Below are positions 1-7,113 of a stretch of 12,992 bases of DNA, piece by piece. The notes under the pieces are model-generated. The model did not search any database. It was not told where the DNA came from and saw nothing but the letters and a program-made list of their open reading frames with translations. Made by a program: the position numbers and the translations under genes. Numbering within the stretch: position 1 is the first letter of the stretch; each line of letters opens with the position of its first letter. The DNA comes from Methanocalculaceae archaeon (GTDB lineage Archaea; Halobacteriota; Methanomicrobia; Methanomicrobiales; Methanocorpusculaceae), in contig JAIRRQ010000014.1 of NCBI GenBank assembly GCA_031255895.1, positions 1-12,992 on the forward strand. Reading direction: 5' to 3'.

Positions 1-132
1 AAAAGGAGTTTTATCTGAACAAATCCATTTGCGGACAATGTCGCGGGCAGCTCCTTCATCAATCTGCGGAGAGATCACTCGTGCGCAAACCGGTCGTTCA
101 CACGATGTTGTTTTTTCTCCTGTATCTGCCAT
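1..132 (-). CDS. Unrecognised protein, N-terminal 44 residues only (runs off the left edge)
   Basis: A minus-strand reading frame opens at an ATG (132-130) and stays open to base 1, giving 44 residues beginning MADTGEKTTSCERPVCARVI. The fragment is polar and contains three cysteines. It includes a helix-like stretch, DEGAARDIVRKWI, at about residues 25-37. I do not recognise the family. The codon choice resembles that of the confident genes and not the AT-rich spacer next to it, which is the main reason to call it. There is no clear ribosome binding site. A TATA-like TATATTC lies at 141-147, too close to the ATG for a standard leaderless start, so the true start could be slightly different. 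The rest of the gene lies outside the window. Confidence 0.5.
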   Translation of the reverse strand, partial: MADTGEKTTSCERPVCARVISPQIDEGAARDIVRKWICSDKTPF

Positions 133-314
133 AAATACGTGAATATATGCGTGTTTTGGATGATAGATGTTTTGCAAGTGATAGGATTTCTTCCTGTCGG
201 AAAAGTTGATGCGAGTGATAGACACGGTTTTACACGGAATAATCATGGATCATCTTTGATTTGTCACTCTTTCACAGAAATGCATGGAAAGAGTATGGAT
301 GTTCTTCTTCCCGA

Positions 315-862
315 TCACACGTAGGATCCTCTCAATTCTTCCATGACATTTTGTAAATGAAGCTGTGATGCAGCAATCACAATGGAATGGTGTTCGAAAC
401 TGTATTCTATGCTTTCTTTGTGATATTTATGTTGATACATCGGTATTTCGGAACTGATCCGGAGGATGTTTGGGAATGTCCACTGGGTATTATGAAAAAT
501 GTGAACATATTATGTTTCGAATATTTTAAAGCATTTTCTATCTATTTTTCAACGATATCATTGTTTTTACTACTGTTTCATGGTCGTTTTTCATCATCTG
601 ATGAATGTGTTTCTGGAAAAATGCGTTCCAAAATCGAATGTTGTCTCGCATGGTGCCTATTTCATATATTACAACACTATAGTGTTGCGAGGATGTGGAC
701 AAGTATTTTGTCCTCTGGTAAATGTTCGTCTGCAGGAGTAATCAAATATTGTGCAGCATTTGATAGTAAAGAATGATTATCTCTGTGGGAATGATTTTCG
801 CCACAAGAAGTCTCGGTAAAAAGCAAATCTGCAATCAATGTGGTTAATTTCAAATTAGACAC
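315..862 (-). pseudogene. Possible decayed gene, three pieces in three frames
   Basis: Reading leftward on the minus strand, three protein-like stretches follow each other in different frames. The first is 862-677 and ends LPEDKILVHILATL. The second lies around 690-538 and contains HYSVVIYEIGTMRDNIRFWN. The third is 509-315 and ends in VIAASQLHLQNVMEELRG plus four more residues and TGA. Their composition (mixed charged and aliphatic, helix-like ends) is more natural than that of the plus-strand frame across them (387-776), which is unusually rich in F, C and I. Together they would give a protein of roughly 170-180 residues interrupted by two frameshifts. I do not recognise the family. This could be chance, because no homology search was possible. 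Confidence 0.3.
672..687. repeat. Perfect 16-base palindrome
   Basis: CAACACTATAGTGTTG is exactly self-complementary and sits immediately beside a TATA-like AATATATGAA on the minus strand (661-670). A palindrome next to a TATA box is a common arrangement for an archaeal repressor site. However, no intact gene is positioned to be controlled by it, so its role is unknown. Confidence 0.5.
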
Positions 863-1120
863 TCTTTTATCCGTGCTAGATTGCTAGAATGGATTCGATT
901 GAATGTGGATTCCGGAGATAACTGATCTTGTGGTAGACATTGATCTCGACGAGATCACGTTCGTCTATTTCACCTTGTTTGGAAGTGATCTCGATTTTTA
1001 AACTTTTGTTCAATAGACGAGGTAAATGTCAGAGTAGTTTTTGATCATATTACTAAATTGGCAAAAATTCATGGTATCTCTCGTTTATCATCTGTACTTA
1101 GTTTACAAAAATATTCGTAA
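773..1120 (+). pseudogene. Possible decayed gene on the plus strand
   Basis: Three successive stretches read like protein but lie in different frames. At 773-925 the frame contains GKKQICNQCG, a TAA at 845-847, then RHSFIRARLLEWIRLNVDSG. At 903-1001 it reads ITDLVVDIDLDEITFVYF and ends at TAA. At 989-1120 it reads VFDHITKLAKIHGISRLSSV and ends at TAA. If joined they would form roughly 110 residues with one stop and two frameshifts. No family was recognised. It overlaps the minus-strand candidate by about 90 bases, so at most one of the two can be right in that overlap. Low confidence. Confidence 0.25.
941..957. repeat. Inverted repeat with 8-base arms and a 1-base centre
   Basis: TGATCTCG, A, CGAGATCA forms a near-continuous palindrome. 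A second copy of the half-site TGATCTCGA occurs at 986-994. A separate 9-base inverted repeat brackets this area: TCGTCTATT at 961-969 and its complement AATAGACGA at 1012-1020. No function can be assigned. Confidence 0.4.
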
Positions 1121-1137
1121 TCCTCTGATAATATTCT

Positions 1138-1160
1138 AAAAAATTTAGTTTTTCAAAAAA
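1138..1160 (-). terminator. Possible oligo-U terminator behind methionine synthase
   Basis: About 100 bases beyond the methionine synthase stop, the minus strand carries two runs of six T (1155-1160 and 1138-1143). Archaeal transcription commonly ends at such U-tracts without a hairpin. The distance from the gene makes this tentative. Confidence 0.35.
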
Positions 1161-1261
1161 TAATCAAACATTTCTCTCATTTATTTGTTCAGATAGTTTA
1201 TATTATTGCGTACCAGATGGATAATTGCAGTATGCTCTTATTTTTTTCTTCACAAGATATT

Positions 1262-2167
1262 TTATCTGTATTTTTGCAATTCATCCCGTACATTCTTCGT
1301 TGCATCACACATGTTTTTCAGCTTTGCAAATGCCACCTCCGGTGTGTGCATCCGCAGGCCACAGTCTGGATCGATCAGAACATTTTCCTCGCCGAACACC
1401 TCCACGCATGCTCGAATTCGCTTTTCGATTTCTGCTACCGATTCTACGTTCGGATCGGAACTCTTCACGCAACCGCATCCTATCTTTTTGTTCCGAAGAT
1501 CATGGCGCGAGAGTTCAAACAAATTTTCTGGACTTACTGAGTACTCGAAATCGATTATGTCCACTGGAAGTTTGATCCATTCTGAAGAGATCTTATTCAG
1601 GTACCCACAAGTGTGAATACACGATGCTGTTGTAATTCCTTTGAAGATTATTTTTAATGCTTCCCTTGCTAGATCGACATCCATCGCACCTGTTGAAAGA
1701 ATCGGCTCGTCCACCTGAATCATATACACGCCTTTAGCTGCAAGAAATTTTGCCTCTGAATGAAGTGCAGTCGCGAGATCCAGTGCGAGTTCGTCCTTGT
1801 TTCTGTAAGCATGTGTTTCGATCTTCAGTGCATATGCCAAGGTGCACGGTCCGGTCAGAATACCTTTCACGTACTTCGTTTGAGTCAACGCATATCGAGT
1901 GTCTGCAATCGTGATCGGTTTTTCTGAGATGCCAATCGTTCCTGTAACAGTATTTCCGGTGATCCCGGGAAGTTTCGAGGCGAATGTTTGTATCATATCA
2001 TCCCGTACCTGTCCATCGGATATGATGTCCACGCCTGCCCGAAGCTGTTCGGCAACCGCAAACTGTAATGCTTTCTTGTACTGATCAAAAACTGAGAAAA
2101 GGCCGGTGCCTTTCACACACGGGAAGGAGCCGACGACGGTGGTCGGAAGAAGTTTTGGAAATTGCAT
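1262..2167 (-). CDS. metE: Methionine synthase, archaeal core-MetE type (folate-independent)
   Basis: This 301-residue protein corresponds to the C-terminal catalytic half of cobalamin-independent methionine synthase, without the N-terminal folate-binding half. Such short archaeal enzymes (the MesA-type group) methylate homocysteine using a methyl-corrinoid donor instead of methyltetrahydrofolate. The N-terminal TTVVGSFP (residues 9-16) is typical. The zinc and homocysteine ligands seen in MetE are all present: His185 and Cys187 in CIHTCG, Glu208 in DFEYS and Cys269 in DPDCG. The substrate-loop motif QVDEP is at 151-155. No Shine-Dalgarno sequence precedes the ATG. A TATA-like CATAAAAAAAG about 28 bases upstream instead suggests a leaderless transcript starting at the ATG. 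It lies downstream of the coenzyme M operon on the same strand but is separated by 0.7 kb and has its own promoter. The family call is firm; the identity of the methyl donor is family knowledge. Confidence 0.9.
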   Translation of the reverse strand: MQFPKLLPTTVVGSFPCVKGTGLFSVFDQYKKALQFAVAEQLRAGVDIISDGQVRDDMIQTFASKLPGITGNTVTGTIGISEKPITIADTRYALTQTKYVKGILTGPCTLAYALKIETHAYRNKDELALDLATALHSEAKFLAAKGVYMIQVDEPILSTGAMDVDLAREALKIIFKGITTASCIHTCGYLNKISSEWIKLPVDIIDFEYSVSPENLFELSRHDLRNKKIGCGCVKSSDPNVESVAEIEKRIRACVEVFGEENVLIDPDCGLRMHTPEVAFAKLKNMCDATKNVRDELQKYR

Positions 2168-2189
2168 ATCTACTGCATTCGGGAAGGAA

Positions 2190-2200
2190 CATAAAAAAAG
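2190..2200 (-). promoter_or_regulatory. TATA-like box for methionine synthase
   Basis: On the minus strand, CTTTTTTTATG is centred about 28 bases before the A of the start codon at 2167. That spacing places the transcription start at or beside the ATG, consistent with a leaderless archaeal mRNA and with the lack of any ribosome binding site. Confidence 0.4.
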
Positions 2201-2280
2201 TTTGTATTGTTGTTTTTACCATCGAGACTGCAAAATCGTCACTGTTAGTACTAAAAAAAGATTTGATCGGTTATTTTTGC

Positions 2281-2724
2281 TCATGTAATATCGTCACAAA
2301 ATCGTTTATCAAACAAATAATTATTGTTTTTCGTGATATGTTCGCATTTTTCATGGAATTTTGTCATTTTAGGGATAAATTCATCTTCTGTGCAGATCAT
2401 GAGATTCGTATCATCCAAAATGATGTAGATATGTTTTCTATTGTATTTGCTTTGATGTCTGTTCATATTTGTGCAGAAAATGATTCGTCGTACCAAGACG
2501 GTGTCTCTTAGAAGTGATCAACAAGTGAAATTTGGGAAATGAGATAGCAAAGTGTTGCCTAAACGTCTCATTGCAGGACGGAAGCATGTTTTGTGATAAC
2601 TTCAAACCAGTTCATAAACACGTCCACTCGTAATGTGGTATGTCGGCACAATTTGAACAATAAGAGAACATCAATTAGTCATTAGAGTGATAATTTTGGT
2701 GATTTCATCTTGATTCAGATTCAT
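2281..2724 (-). pseudogene. Probable decayed gene interrupted by three in-frame TGA codons
   Basis: One continuous minus-strand frame runs from an ATG at 2724 to a TGA at 2281, 148 codons including the final stop, with three internal TGA codons. The start reads MNLNQDEITKIITLMTN and the middle contains FRPAMRRLGNTLLSHFPNF. The end contains KHIYIILDDTNLMICTEDEF. All three pieces look like protein, keep the same frame, and use codons like those of the intact genes. Each TGA could derive from CGA (Arg) or TGG (Trp) by one transition. TGA is a genuine stop elsewhere in this window (cysteate synthase, thiE), so recoding is unlikely. Family not recognised. Confidence 0.35.
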
Positions 2725-2747
2725 TTTATATGATTGATCAGATAGGT

Positions 2748-2781
2748 GAAAAACTACTAGTATTTTTGTGTTATCACACAA
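2748..2781 (-). terminator. Hairpin plus U-tract after ComDE
   Basis: On the minus strand, TTGTGT, a 4-base loop and ACACAA (2781-2766) form a 6-base-pair stem, followed within 20 bases by five T at 2753-2749. It lies about 110 bases after the ComDE stop, at the end of the six-gene operon. A second hairpin, GAAGTTG/CAACTTC with an 8-base loop (2791-2812), lies just before it. Confidence 0.4.
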
Positions 2782-2891
2782 TGGTCCGTGGAAGTTGGCA
2801 GCGATCAACTTCAATATCGTTGAACAAACTATGGCTCAAATTCCGTTCACAACTTCAACCACAATGGAAATAATTCAAATTTTTTTCAATA

Positions 2892-4001
2892 TCATTCCCT
2901 ACAAAACTGCAAAAATCGATTCCGAATCTCTGCCGGAGACAAAGGTATATTCGGCAATGCAGAATTACCTGGCGAAAGAATCACATGCACAAATTCCGTC
3001 TTCCGGTTTAGAGCACTCCGCAACGTGTCAGCTGAATGCACCCGTTCAACTGAGTTAATTCCTGCTGCAAGGGCCAAAAATCCAAGATCCGCAGTCTCGT
3101 ATGCAGGACTCATCTGATTTCCAGTACTCCCGAATACTCCGTTATCAAGGGCGATAATCGTCAGATTCAGACATTTCGCTGCAGCAACAACTGGTAAAAC
3201 CGCAGATCCAAGAATACTCCCGTCACCGTCAATCACCAGTATCTGTCTCTCCGGCATCGCAATGGCGCAACCGAGACCGATTGCCGACGCTTGTGTATAA
3301 CTTCCCAGCATGTAGAAATTTCCCGCACGATCCTTTGATGCATACAATTCTTTTGACGGAACTCCAATGTTGGAAATAATCACTGTTTTTGCATCCACTA
3401 CCTCTGTAACAACCCGGATAGCATCTAATCGCTTCATATGTGACTTCGCATATCCAGGAAGGGCCAGTATTCGCGCTGCAGTCTCTCTAGGTGGATACGC
3501 AATCTCAACTGGATCCTGTGGTTCCCAGCAAGATGGCTTGATCAGCGCAACAAACGGCGTATGTCTCTTATATGCTCCTGCAATCACTTCATCGAGACAG
3601 GTCAAATCTTCTCCTGTTGAAAATATTCGATACGGAATCTCATATATATCAAGAATTTTTGGCAACGGTTTGTTGAATGGAATTTGTGCACAAATAGTTT
3701 CGTTGCACACGCCTCGCCAGCTTGCAAAAATCGGTATCGGTAGTTCGTACATCCACGAAAGCGACATCAACGCATTCAGCATATTGCCAAGACCAGAACT
3801 CTGAATCGACATAATGGGCCTGCGACCACCGAGATACGCACCTGCACAAATACCTACACCATCCTCCTCGCGGGCGAGATCAATTACCTGAAATTTCGTC
3901 GAAAACAGAGCTGTCAATCGTTTGTTTTTATCGCATGGGAGTGACACAACAAGATCAATGCCTTGTTCCGCAAGAATATTGAGAACAATCTCTTCGTTCA
4001 T
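2892..4001 (-). CDS. comDE: Sulfopyruvate decarboxylase, fused alpha and beta subunits (ComDE)
   Basis: This thiamine-diphosphate enzyme decarboxylates sulfopyruvate to sulfoacetaldehyde in coenzyme M synthesis. Residues 1-160 match the ComD half, including the acidic EED (45-47) that supplies the catalytic glutamate contacting the cofactor pyrimidine ring. Residues about 185-369 match the ComE half, with the cofactor-binding motif starting GDGS (259-262) and ending at Asn287, followed by VFGSTGNQ (289-296). Methanococcales encode the halves separately. The single 369-residue chain resembles the fused form of Methanosarcinales and Methanomicrobiales. Its ATG overlaps the cysteate synthase stop in an ATGA, implying translational coupling, and it is the last gene of the operon. 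The linker between halves is about 25 residues (160-185). Both active-site halves look intact. Confidence 0.95.
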   Translation of the reverse strand: MNEEIVLNILAEQGIDLVVSLPCDKNKRLTALFSTKFQVIDLAREEDGVGICAGAYLGGRRPIMSIQSSGLGNMLNALMSLSWMYELPIPIFASWRGVCNETICAQIPFNKPLPKILDIYEIPYRIFSTGEDLTCLDEVIAGAYKRHTPFVALIKPSCWEPQDPVEIAYPPRETAARILALPGYAKSHMKRLDAIRVVTEVVDAKTVIISNIGVPSKELYASKDRAGNFYMLGSYTQASAIGLGCAIAMPERQILVIDGDGSILGSAVLPVVAAAKCLNLTIIALDNGVFGSTGNQMSPAYETADLGFLALAAGINSVERVHSADTLRSALNRKTEFVHVILSPGNSALPNIPLSPAEIRNRFLQFCRE

Positions 4002-5239
4002 ATCTCTGGCATTTCATCAACATTTACTGTTTCTGCGATTGGTATCGGAAAGATGTCGAAGTCCTCGCGAACCCGTACATACCCCCCGCCTGTGATGTTC
4101 AGCAGAATTGTATCTCGTGGATCAACTGTTCCGTTATTGACTGCAGATATTAGTGCAGCGGTCGCAACTGCTGCTGCCGGATCCAAGTCGACGCCATTTT
4201 CCGCATCAGAGAAGAGGCGGCCTGCATCTGCAGCCTTAGCGTTGTCGATAGCATACATATCATTGCCGCAGTACGTCATCGCCTCAAACACACCACCTGG
4301 TATGCTATAGGGAGGCGACCGGTTCGTTAGAACTGGTGCCGATACTTGTGCAATTGCCTCTTCTGCGTCTGGCATATCTCGTTCCAGTAGCAAAATTCGC
4401 CGTTCCTTCCATGCATTCACCATCGGGATGAATGGTAGATTCTGTGCCAGGTGTAGTTGAGGTACATTCTGACCGAATCGCCCGTCAGCCACGAGTCGCA
4501 TCGCCGCCTCCCAGGTTGCAATACCACCTGTTCCGGAACCAACTGCCTGGAAATAATGATCTGGCATGCGACGAATCGTGATTGCCGCGTCCAACAGAAC
4601 CGTTCCCATTCCGTCACGACGGGCAACATTTTTTGCCCCTCCTTCTGGCACATATCCCTGATGTTCAGTGATCCTGTTTGCAACCGTAATCGCATCAGTA
4701 TAATCTCCATGAACGGTGATCAATTTGATCATGTTTGGTTGTTTGGGTTCTGTCACTGTCCAGAGATTTTTTGTTGATGACTCCGGTACAACAATAACAA
4801 CCGATGTCCCAAATTCAGCAGCCATCTGGGCAAATGCCCTGCCTGTGTTTCCAGCGGATGCAATGACCATTGTTCCCCCGCCGTTTTCGGCGAATCGAAC
4901 GATGGTTGGCAGTGCTTCCAGCTCTTTGAACGATCCTGTTGTAACGAAACATTTTCGTTCGGGATAATAACCTGTAAACGTTACCCAGAGATTTGGCAAA
5001 CCAATTTCGCGACAGAGTGTCTGGCTATGAAATGTTATCGGTCGTGCCCTGGTAGACAATGTCCCGTGTACCGGTAGCCAGTCGATGTACCGGAATATTC
5101 CTGGTAGTTCGGGACGAACGATCAGCTGACGTGCTGCATACTCTGTTCGAATGAGACCGACATGTTTGTTGCAGGAAAGCGTGTAATGTTCAGGAAGAAT
5201 CTCTCCGCCTGCAACACATCGAAGCGTATAGTCTCCCAC
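3998..5239 (-). CDS. Cysteate synthase (threonine synthase-like, PLP-dependent)
   Basis: This 413-residue fold-type II PLP enzyme replaces the phosphate of O-phosphoserine with sulfite to give L-cysteate, the entry step of the Methanosarcinales/Methanomicrobiales coenzyme M pathway. The PLP lysine is Lys105 in TTGSFKE. The SAGNTGRAF (128-136) and GSGTGG (234-239) loops bind substrate carboxylate and cofactor phosphate. It resembles threonine synthase in length and motifs, and the cysteate assignment rests on direct coupling to ComDE. The start is GTG, not ATG: the preceding stop TAG abuts GTG directly, and a perfect AGGAGG lies 10 bases upstream. It ends in an ATGA overlap with comDE. A threonine synthase role cannot be excluded from motifs alone but is unlikely in this operon. 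In Methanosarcina acetivorans the same two genes are neighbours. Confidence 0.92.
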   Translation of the reverse strand: MGDYTLRCVAGGEILPEHYTLSCNKHVGLIRTEYAARQLIVRPELPGIFRYIDWLPVHGTLSTRARPITFHSQTLCREIGLPNLWVTFTGYYPERKCFVTTGSFKELEALPTIVRFAENGGGTMVIASAGNTGRAFAQMAAEFGTSVVIVVPESSTKNLWTVTEPKQPNMIKLITVHGDYTDAITVANRITEHQGYVPEGGAKNVARRDGMGTVLLDAAITIRRMPDHYFQAVGSGTGGIATWEAAMRLVADGRFGQNVPQLHLAQNLPFIPMVNAWKERRILLLERDMPDAEEAIAQVSAPVLTNRSPPYSIPGGVFEAMTYCGNDMYAIDNAKAADAGRLFSDAENGVDLDPAAAVATAALISAVNNGTVDPRDTILLNITGGGYVRVREDFDIFPIPIAETVNVDEMPEI

Positions 5240-6472
5240 CTAGAGCGGTCCTCCTATTTTCCATTCTCCTGTTCTGATTTTGTTGCGCAGCATCAAAGCT
5301 GCAATCTCTCCTCGTGTCCGATCGGATTGTCGCAGAACAATCGGAATGTTGCCTGTTGTTGTGTGAAGCGTGCTATTTTTCGTCGAAAAAACATGATTGG
5401 GGCAGACCACAGTACAGGTTAGGCAGCCCATGCAGGATTTCGTAATCGACAGATCGTGGTGTATTGCCCCACGGGGACAAAGATCGCGGCATCTGTTGCA
5501 GTCCAGAGTTTTGCATTTGTCCGGTTCGACGCTGATGCGGGGATCACCACTCCACGCTTCGGAATATGTTGCGACATCGAATGTTGTCCTGTTTAAAACG
5601 TTGGCAATCGGCAGAGGTATATTTTCATCGAGAATGGACAATGCCGCAATCGCGGTATCGTCTGTTACGGGGATCGCAGTCGCAACTGATGTGAGACACT
5701 CACATCCGGATTTCATTTTGAATCCCCCCATGAGATTCGGATCCATCTGCCACATGTCGGCGGCGAGGGAGAGGTTTGGTCTTACTGCAGAGGTTCGTGT
5801 ACCGGTGCCGATGATTATACCTGGTGCACCATTGACGAGGGCTGCCGTTCCAGGACTGTGATACTTGAGTTCTGGATCGTTTTCCAGTGGATTGATCTCA
5901 CCGCATCCGGAAAATGTTGCTTCACGCATGTTTCCTTGCATCGGCAGAACGGAAAAGATCGTGGTGATCTCTTCTTCACCAGGATTCACGAAGGCCATGT
6001 AATTTTTGAATGCGCCGCGAGTGATGATTATCTTTGCCGAGGACATGTCTGAGAGCGTGATCTGTTTAACGATTGTTCCTGCATCGGTTTCGATCACTGC
6101 CTCGACGGATTTCCCTGTAACGAGATCGGCGAACAAATGACCGCCTCCATATCCCGAATCGCTCGATTGTGCGGTCCCGTACACCATGGCATCTACATGA
6201 CCGTTATTTTCGTTTGGACATGGGCCAATATGTGCCGGGATGCCGTTCAGTGTCAATTTGCATGCATGAATAAACGACCCCGTAGGGGCTGCCTGGAAGG
6301 CAAGAATTGCTGCGGTACCTGACATAACGCCGAATGTTCCGCAGGTGACAACGTCAACGTCTTCGGGTGTTATTGTCTCTCCGGAGCGGATATGCTTTTT
6401 GAATTCGGATGCCGTCCAAATGACTGCTGTTCCATTGGATATTTTCGTATTGATATTTTCGATTGATTTCAT
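5240..6472 (-). CDS. mmp16: Methanogenesis marker protein 16 (DUF39 domain plus two-cluster ferredoxin)
   Basis: This 410-residue protein belongs to the family found only in methanogens, biochemical role unproven. Residues about 1-300 form the DUF39/COG1900-type domain, with GTFGVMSG (45-52), GCGEINPLENDP (189-200) and cysteines at 44, 71, 85, 190, 257 and 259. The C-terminal region holds a ferredoxin domain: Cys320, 325, 328, 332 followed by Pro, and Cys347, 350, 353, 357 followed by Pro, enough for two [4Fe-4S] clusters. The related aspartate semialdehyde sulfurtransferase makes homocysteine by reductive thiolation of an aldehyde. Because it is fused to the coenzyme M operon, I infer an analogous step on sulfoacetaldehyde. 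I chose the ATG at 6472, which overlaps the upstream stop (ATGA) and follows a GGAGGG. A frame extension to 6565 would overlap the neighbour by about 97 bases. Confidence 0.92.
   Translation of the reverse strand: MKSIENINTKISNGTAVIWTASEFKKHIRSGETITPEDVDVVTCGTFGVMSGTAAILAFQAAPTGSFIHACKLTLNGIPAHIGPCPNENNGHVDAMVYGTAQSSDSGYGGGHLFADLVTGKSVEAVIETDAGTIVKQITLSDMSSAKIIITRGAFKNYMAFVNPGEEEITTIFSVLPMQGNMREATFSGCGEINPLENDPELKYHSPGTAALVNGAPGIIIGTGTRTSAVRPNLSLAADMWQMDPNLMGGFKMKSGCECLTSVATAIPVTDDTAIAALSILDENIPLPIANVLNRTTFDVATYSEAWSGDPRISVEPDKCKTLDCNRCRDLCPRGAIHHDLSITKSCMGCLTCTVVCPNHVFSTKNSTLHTTTGNIPIVLRQSDRTRGEIAALMLRNKIRTGEWKIGGPL
5250..5255 (-). promoter_or_regulatory. AGGAGG ribosome binding site deciding the GTG start of cysteate synthase
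   Basis: On the minus strand AGGAGG lies inside the end of the marker 16 gene, 10 bases before GTG (5239-5237). It is the strongest Shine-Dalgarno match in the window and supports the GTG start directly abutting the upstream TAG. Confidence 0.75.
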
Positions 6473-7113
6473 AAGATCACGATTCCCTCCACTCTCACAT
6501 GAAGACCATAGGATTTCTGCATGATCGTGTTGACAAGACCTGTATGTGTTCGATGCATCATGCAAACTCCTGGGAGAAATGGCATTCGAGTGCCGAATTC
6601 AGGCGTTTTTCGGACGACATTTGCAACTCCTTCAAAACCTATCATATGGTAATGTCTGAGTTCAATGGCGTTTCTGTTTTCTCGTGCAAATGCAGGTCCG
6701 ACGACGTTACCGGTGATGAGACCCGATACCGGGTCTGTTTCGAGAACTTTGATTACATGCTGGACGGGGCAACCCGCACCGATCGGTCTGCCGGTGACAA
6801 TGTCACCTGCAGTTATGTTGAGAGTTTCAACGAGATCTGGCCTGAATGGCAGAACTATCTTTCGTGCTGAGGGTTCTCCAGGAAATGCGGTGATGATGAA
6901 GTCGTATGGTGCTCCTATTACATCAATGCCGGTGTAATCGGCTTCAAGACCACAGAAATTGCTAGTGGTGAAAGTCGCTTGTTGGTTATCCTCTGGTGTG
7001 TAGTAAGGGCACTGATCAACATGTTTGATGCCTTTTATCACCGCGGTGGTAAATGCGTCACAGTTGTCCATGCCGCAGGCACCGCAATTTTTGTTTGGTG
7101 GAGTCCAGATCAT
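6469..7113 (-). CDS. [4Fe-4S] protein of unknown function in the coenzyme M operon
   Basis: A 214-residue protein opening with NCGACGMDNCDAF, where Cys10, 13, 18 and 35 form a C-x2-C-x4-C-x16-C pattern. This resembles the small [4Fe-4S] domain (PF04060 type) of corrinoid iron-sulfur proteins and related redox proteins. The remaining about 170 residues are unfamiliar. They contain possible metal or cluster ligands in GRPIGAGCPVQHV (Cys115), ELRHYHM (His154, His156) and PGVCMMHRTH (Cys184, His187, His190). No signal peptide or membrane segment is visible, so it is probably cytoplasmic. A strong GGGGAG precedes its ATG, which directly follows the GTPase TAG, and its own stop overlaps the marker 16 start (ATGA). 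That coupling suggests a 1:1 partner of marker 16, perhaps an electron or cluster donor. This role is an inference. Confidence 0.85.
   Translation of the reverse strand: MIWTPPNKNCGACGMDNCDAFTTAVIKGIKHVDQCPYYTPEDNQQATFTTSNFCGLEADYTGIDVIGAPYDFIITAFPGEPSARKIVLPFRPDLVETLNITAGDIVTGRPIGAGCPVQHVIKVLETDPVSGLITGNVVGPAFARENRNAIELRHYHMIGFEGVANVVRKTPEFGTRMPFLPGVCMMHRTHTGLVNTIMQKSYGLHVRVEGIVIL

Larger units (their letters stand above)
133..1261. other. AT-rich spacer without an intact gene
   Basis: About 1.1 kb separates the left partial gene from the methionine synthase stop. By eye it is clearly richer in A and T than the genes, and no long frame has convincing composition. It contains a perfect 16-base palindrome (672-687), a 17-base inverted repeat (941-957) and oligo-T tracts on the minus strand near 1138-1160. 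Two sets of short frame-broken protein-like stretches are listed separately. Otherwise I see nothing assignable. Confidence 0.6.
2168..2891. other. AT-rich spacer between ComDE and methionine synthase
   Basis: This 0.7-kb stretch has no intact gene. From right to left it holds a hairpin and U-tract that probably end the operon transcript, a reading frame broken by three TGA codons (2281-2724), and the methionine synthase promoter (about 2190-2200). The long plus-strand frame here has a shadow-like composition. Confidence 0.6.

Noticed and set aside
387..776. 129-residue plus-strand frame rich in F, C and I
   Set aside because: Composition is that of an antisense shadow in AT-rich DNA, with no ribosome binding site or recognisable motif. 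The minus-strand frames across it look more like protein.
133..1261. CRISPR array, tRNA, rRNA or insertion sequence in the spacers
   Set aside because: No regularly spaced repeats, cloverleaf or conserved rRNA segments, and no transposase motif with terminal repeats, were seen in any of the three spacers.
2068..2511. 147-residue plus-strand frame running out of the methionine synthase antisense
   Set aside because: It begins inside a confident gene on the other strand and continues through AT-rich spacer with a hydrophobic, Cys- and Phe-rich composition. No motif is present.
2480..2542. 21-codon plus-strand frame starting MIRRTKTVSLRSDQ, reminiscent of ribbon-helix-helix N-termini
   Set aside because: It stops after 20 residues, no continuation was found in other frames, and it is antisense to the better-supported decayed frame 2281-2724.
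2281..2724. UGA read as selenocysteine or tryptophan in the broken frame
   Set aside because: TGA is a normal terminator for cysteate synthase and thiE in this window, and no selenocysteine insertion hairpin was recognised. Decay is simpler.
6473..6565. 31-residue N-terminal extension of marker protein 16
   Set aside because: It would overlap the [4Fe-4S] gene by about 97 bases. The ATG at 6472 has an ATGA overlap and a GGAGGG upstream.
6499..6870. 123-residue plus-strand frame
   Set aside because: It is antisense to the confident [4Fe-4S] protein gene and has no family features.
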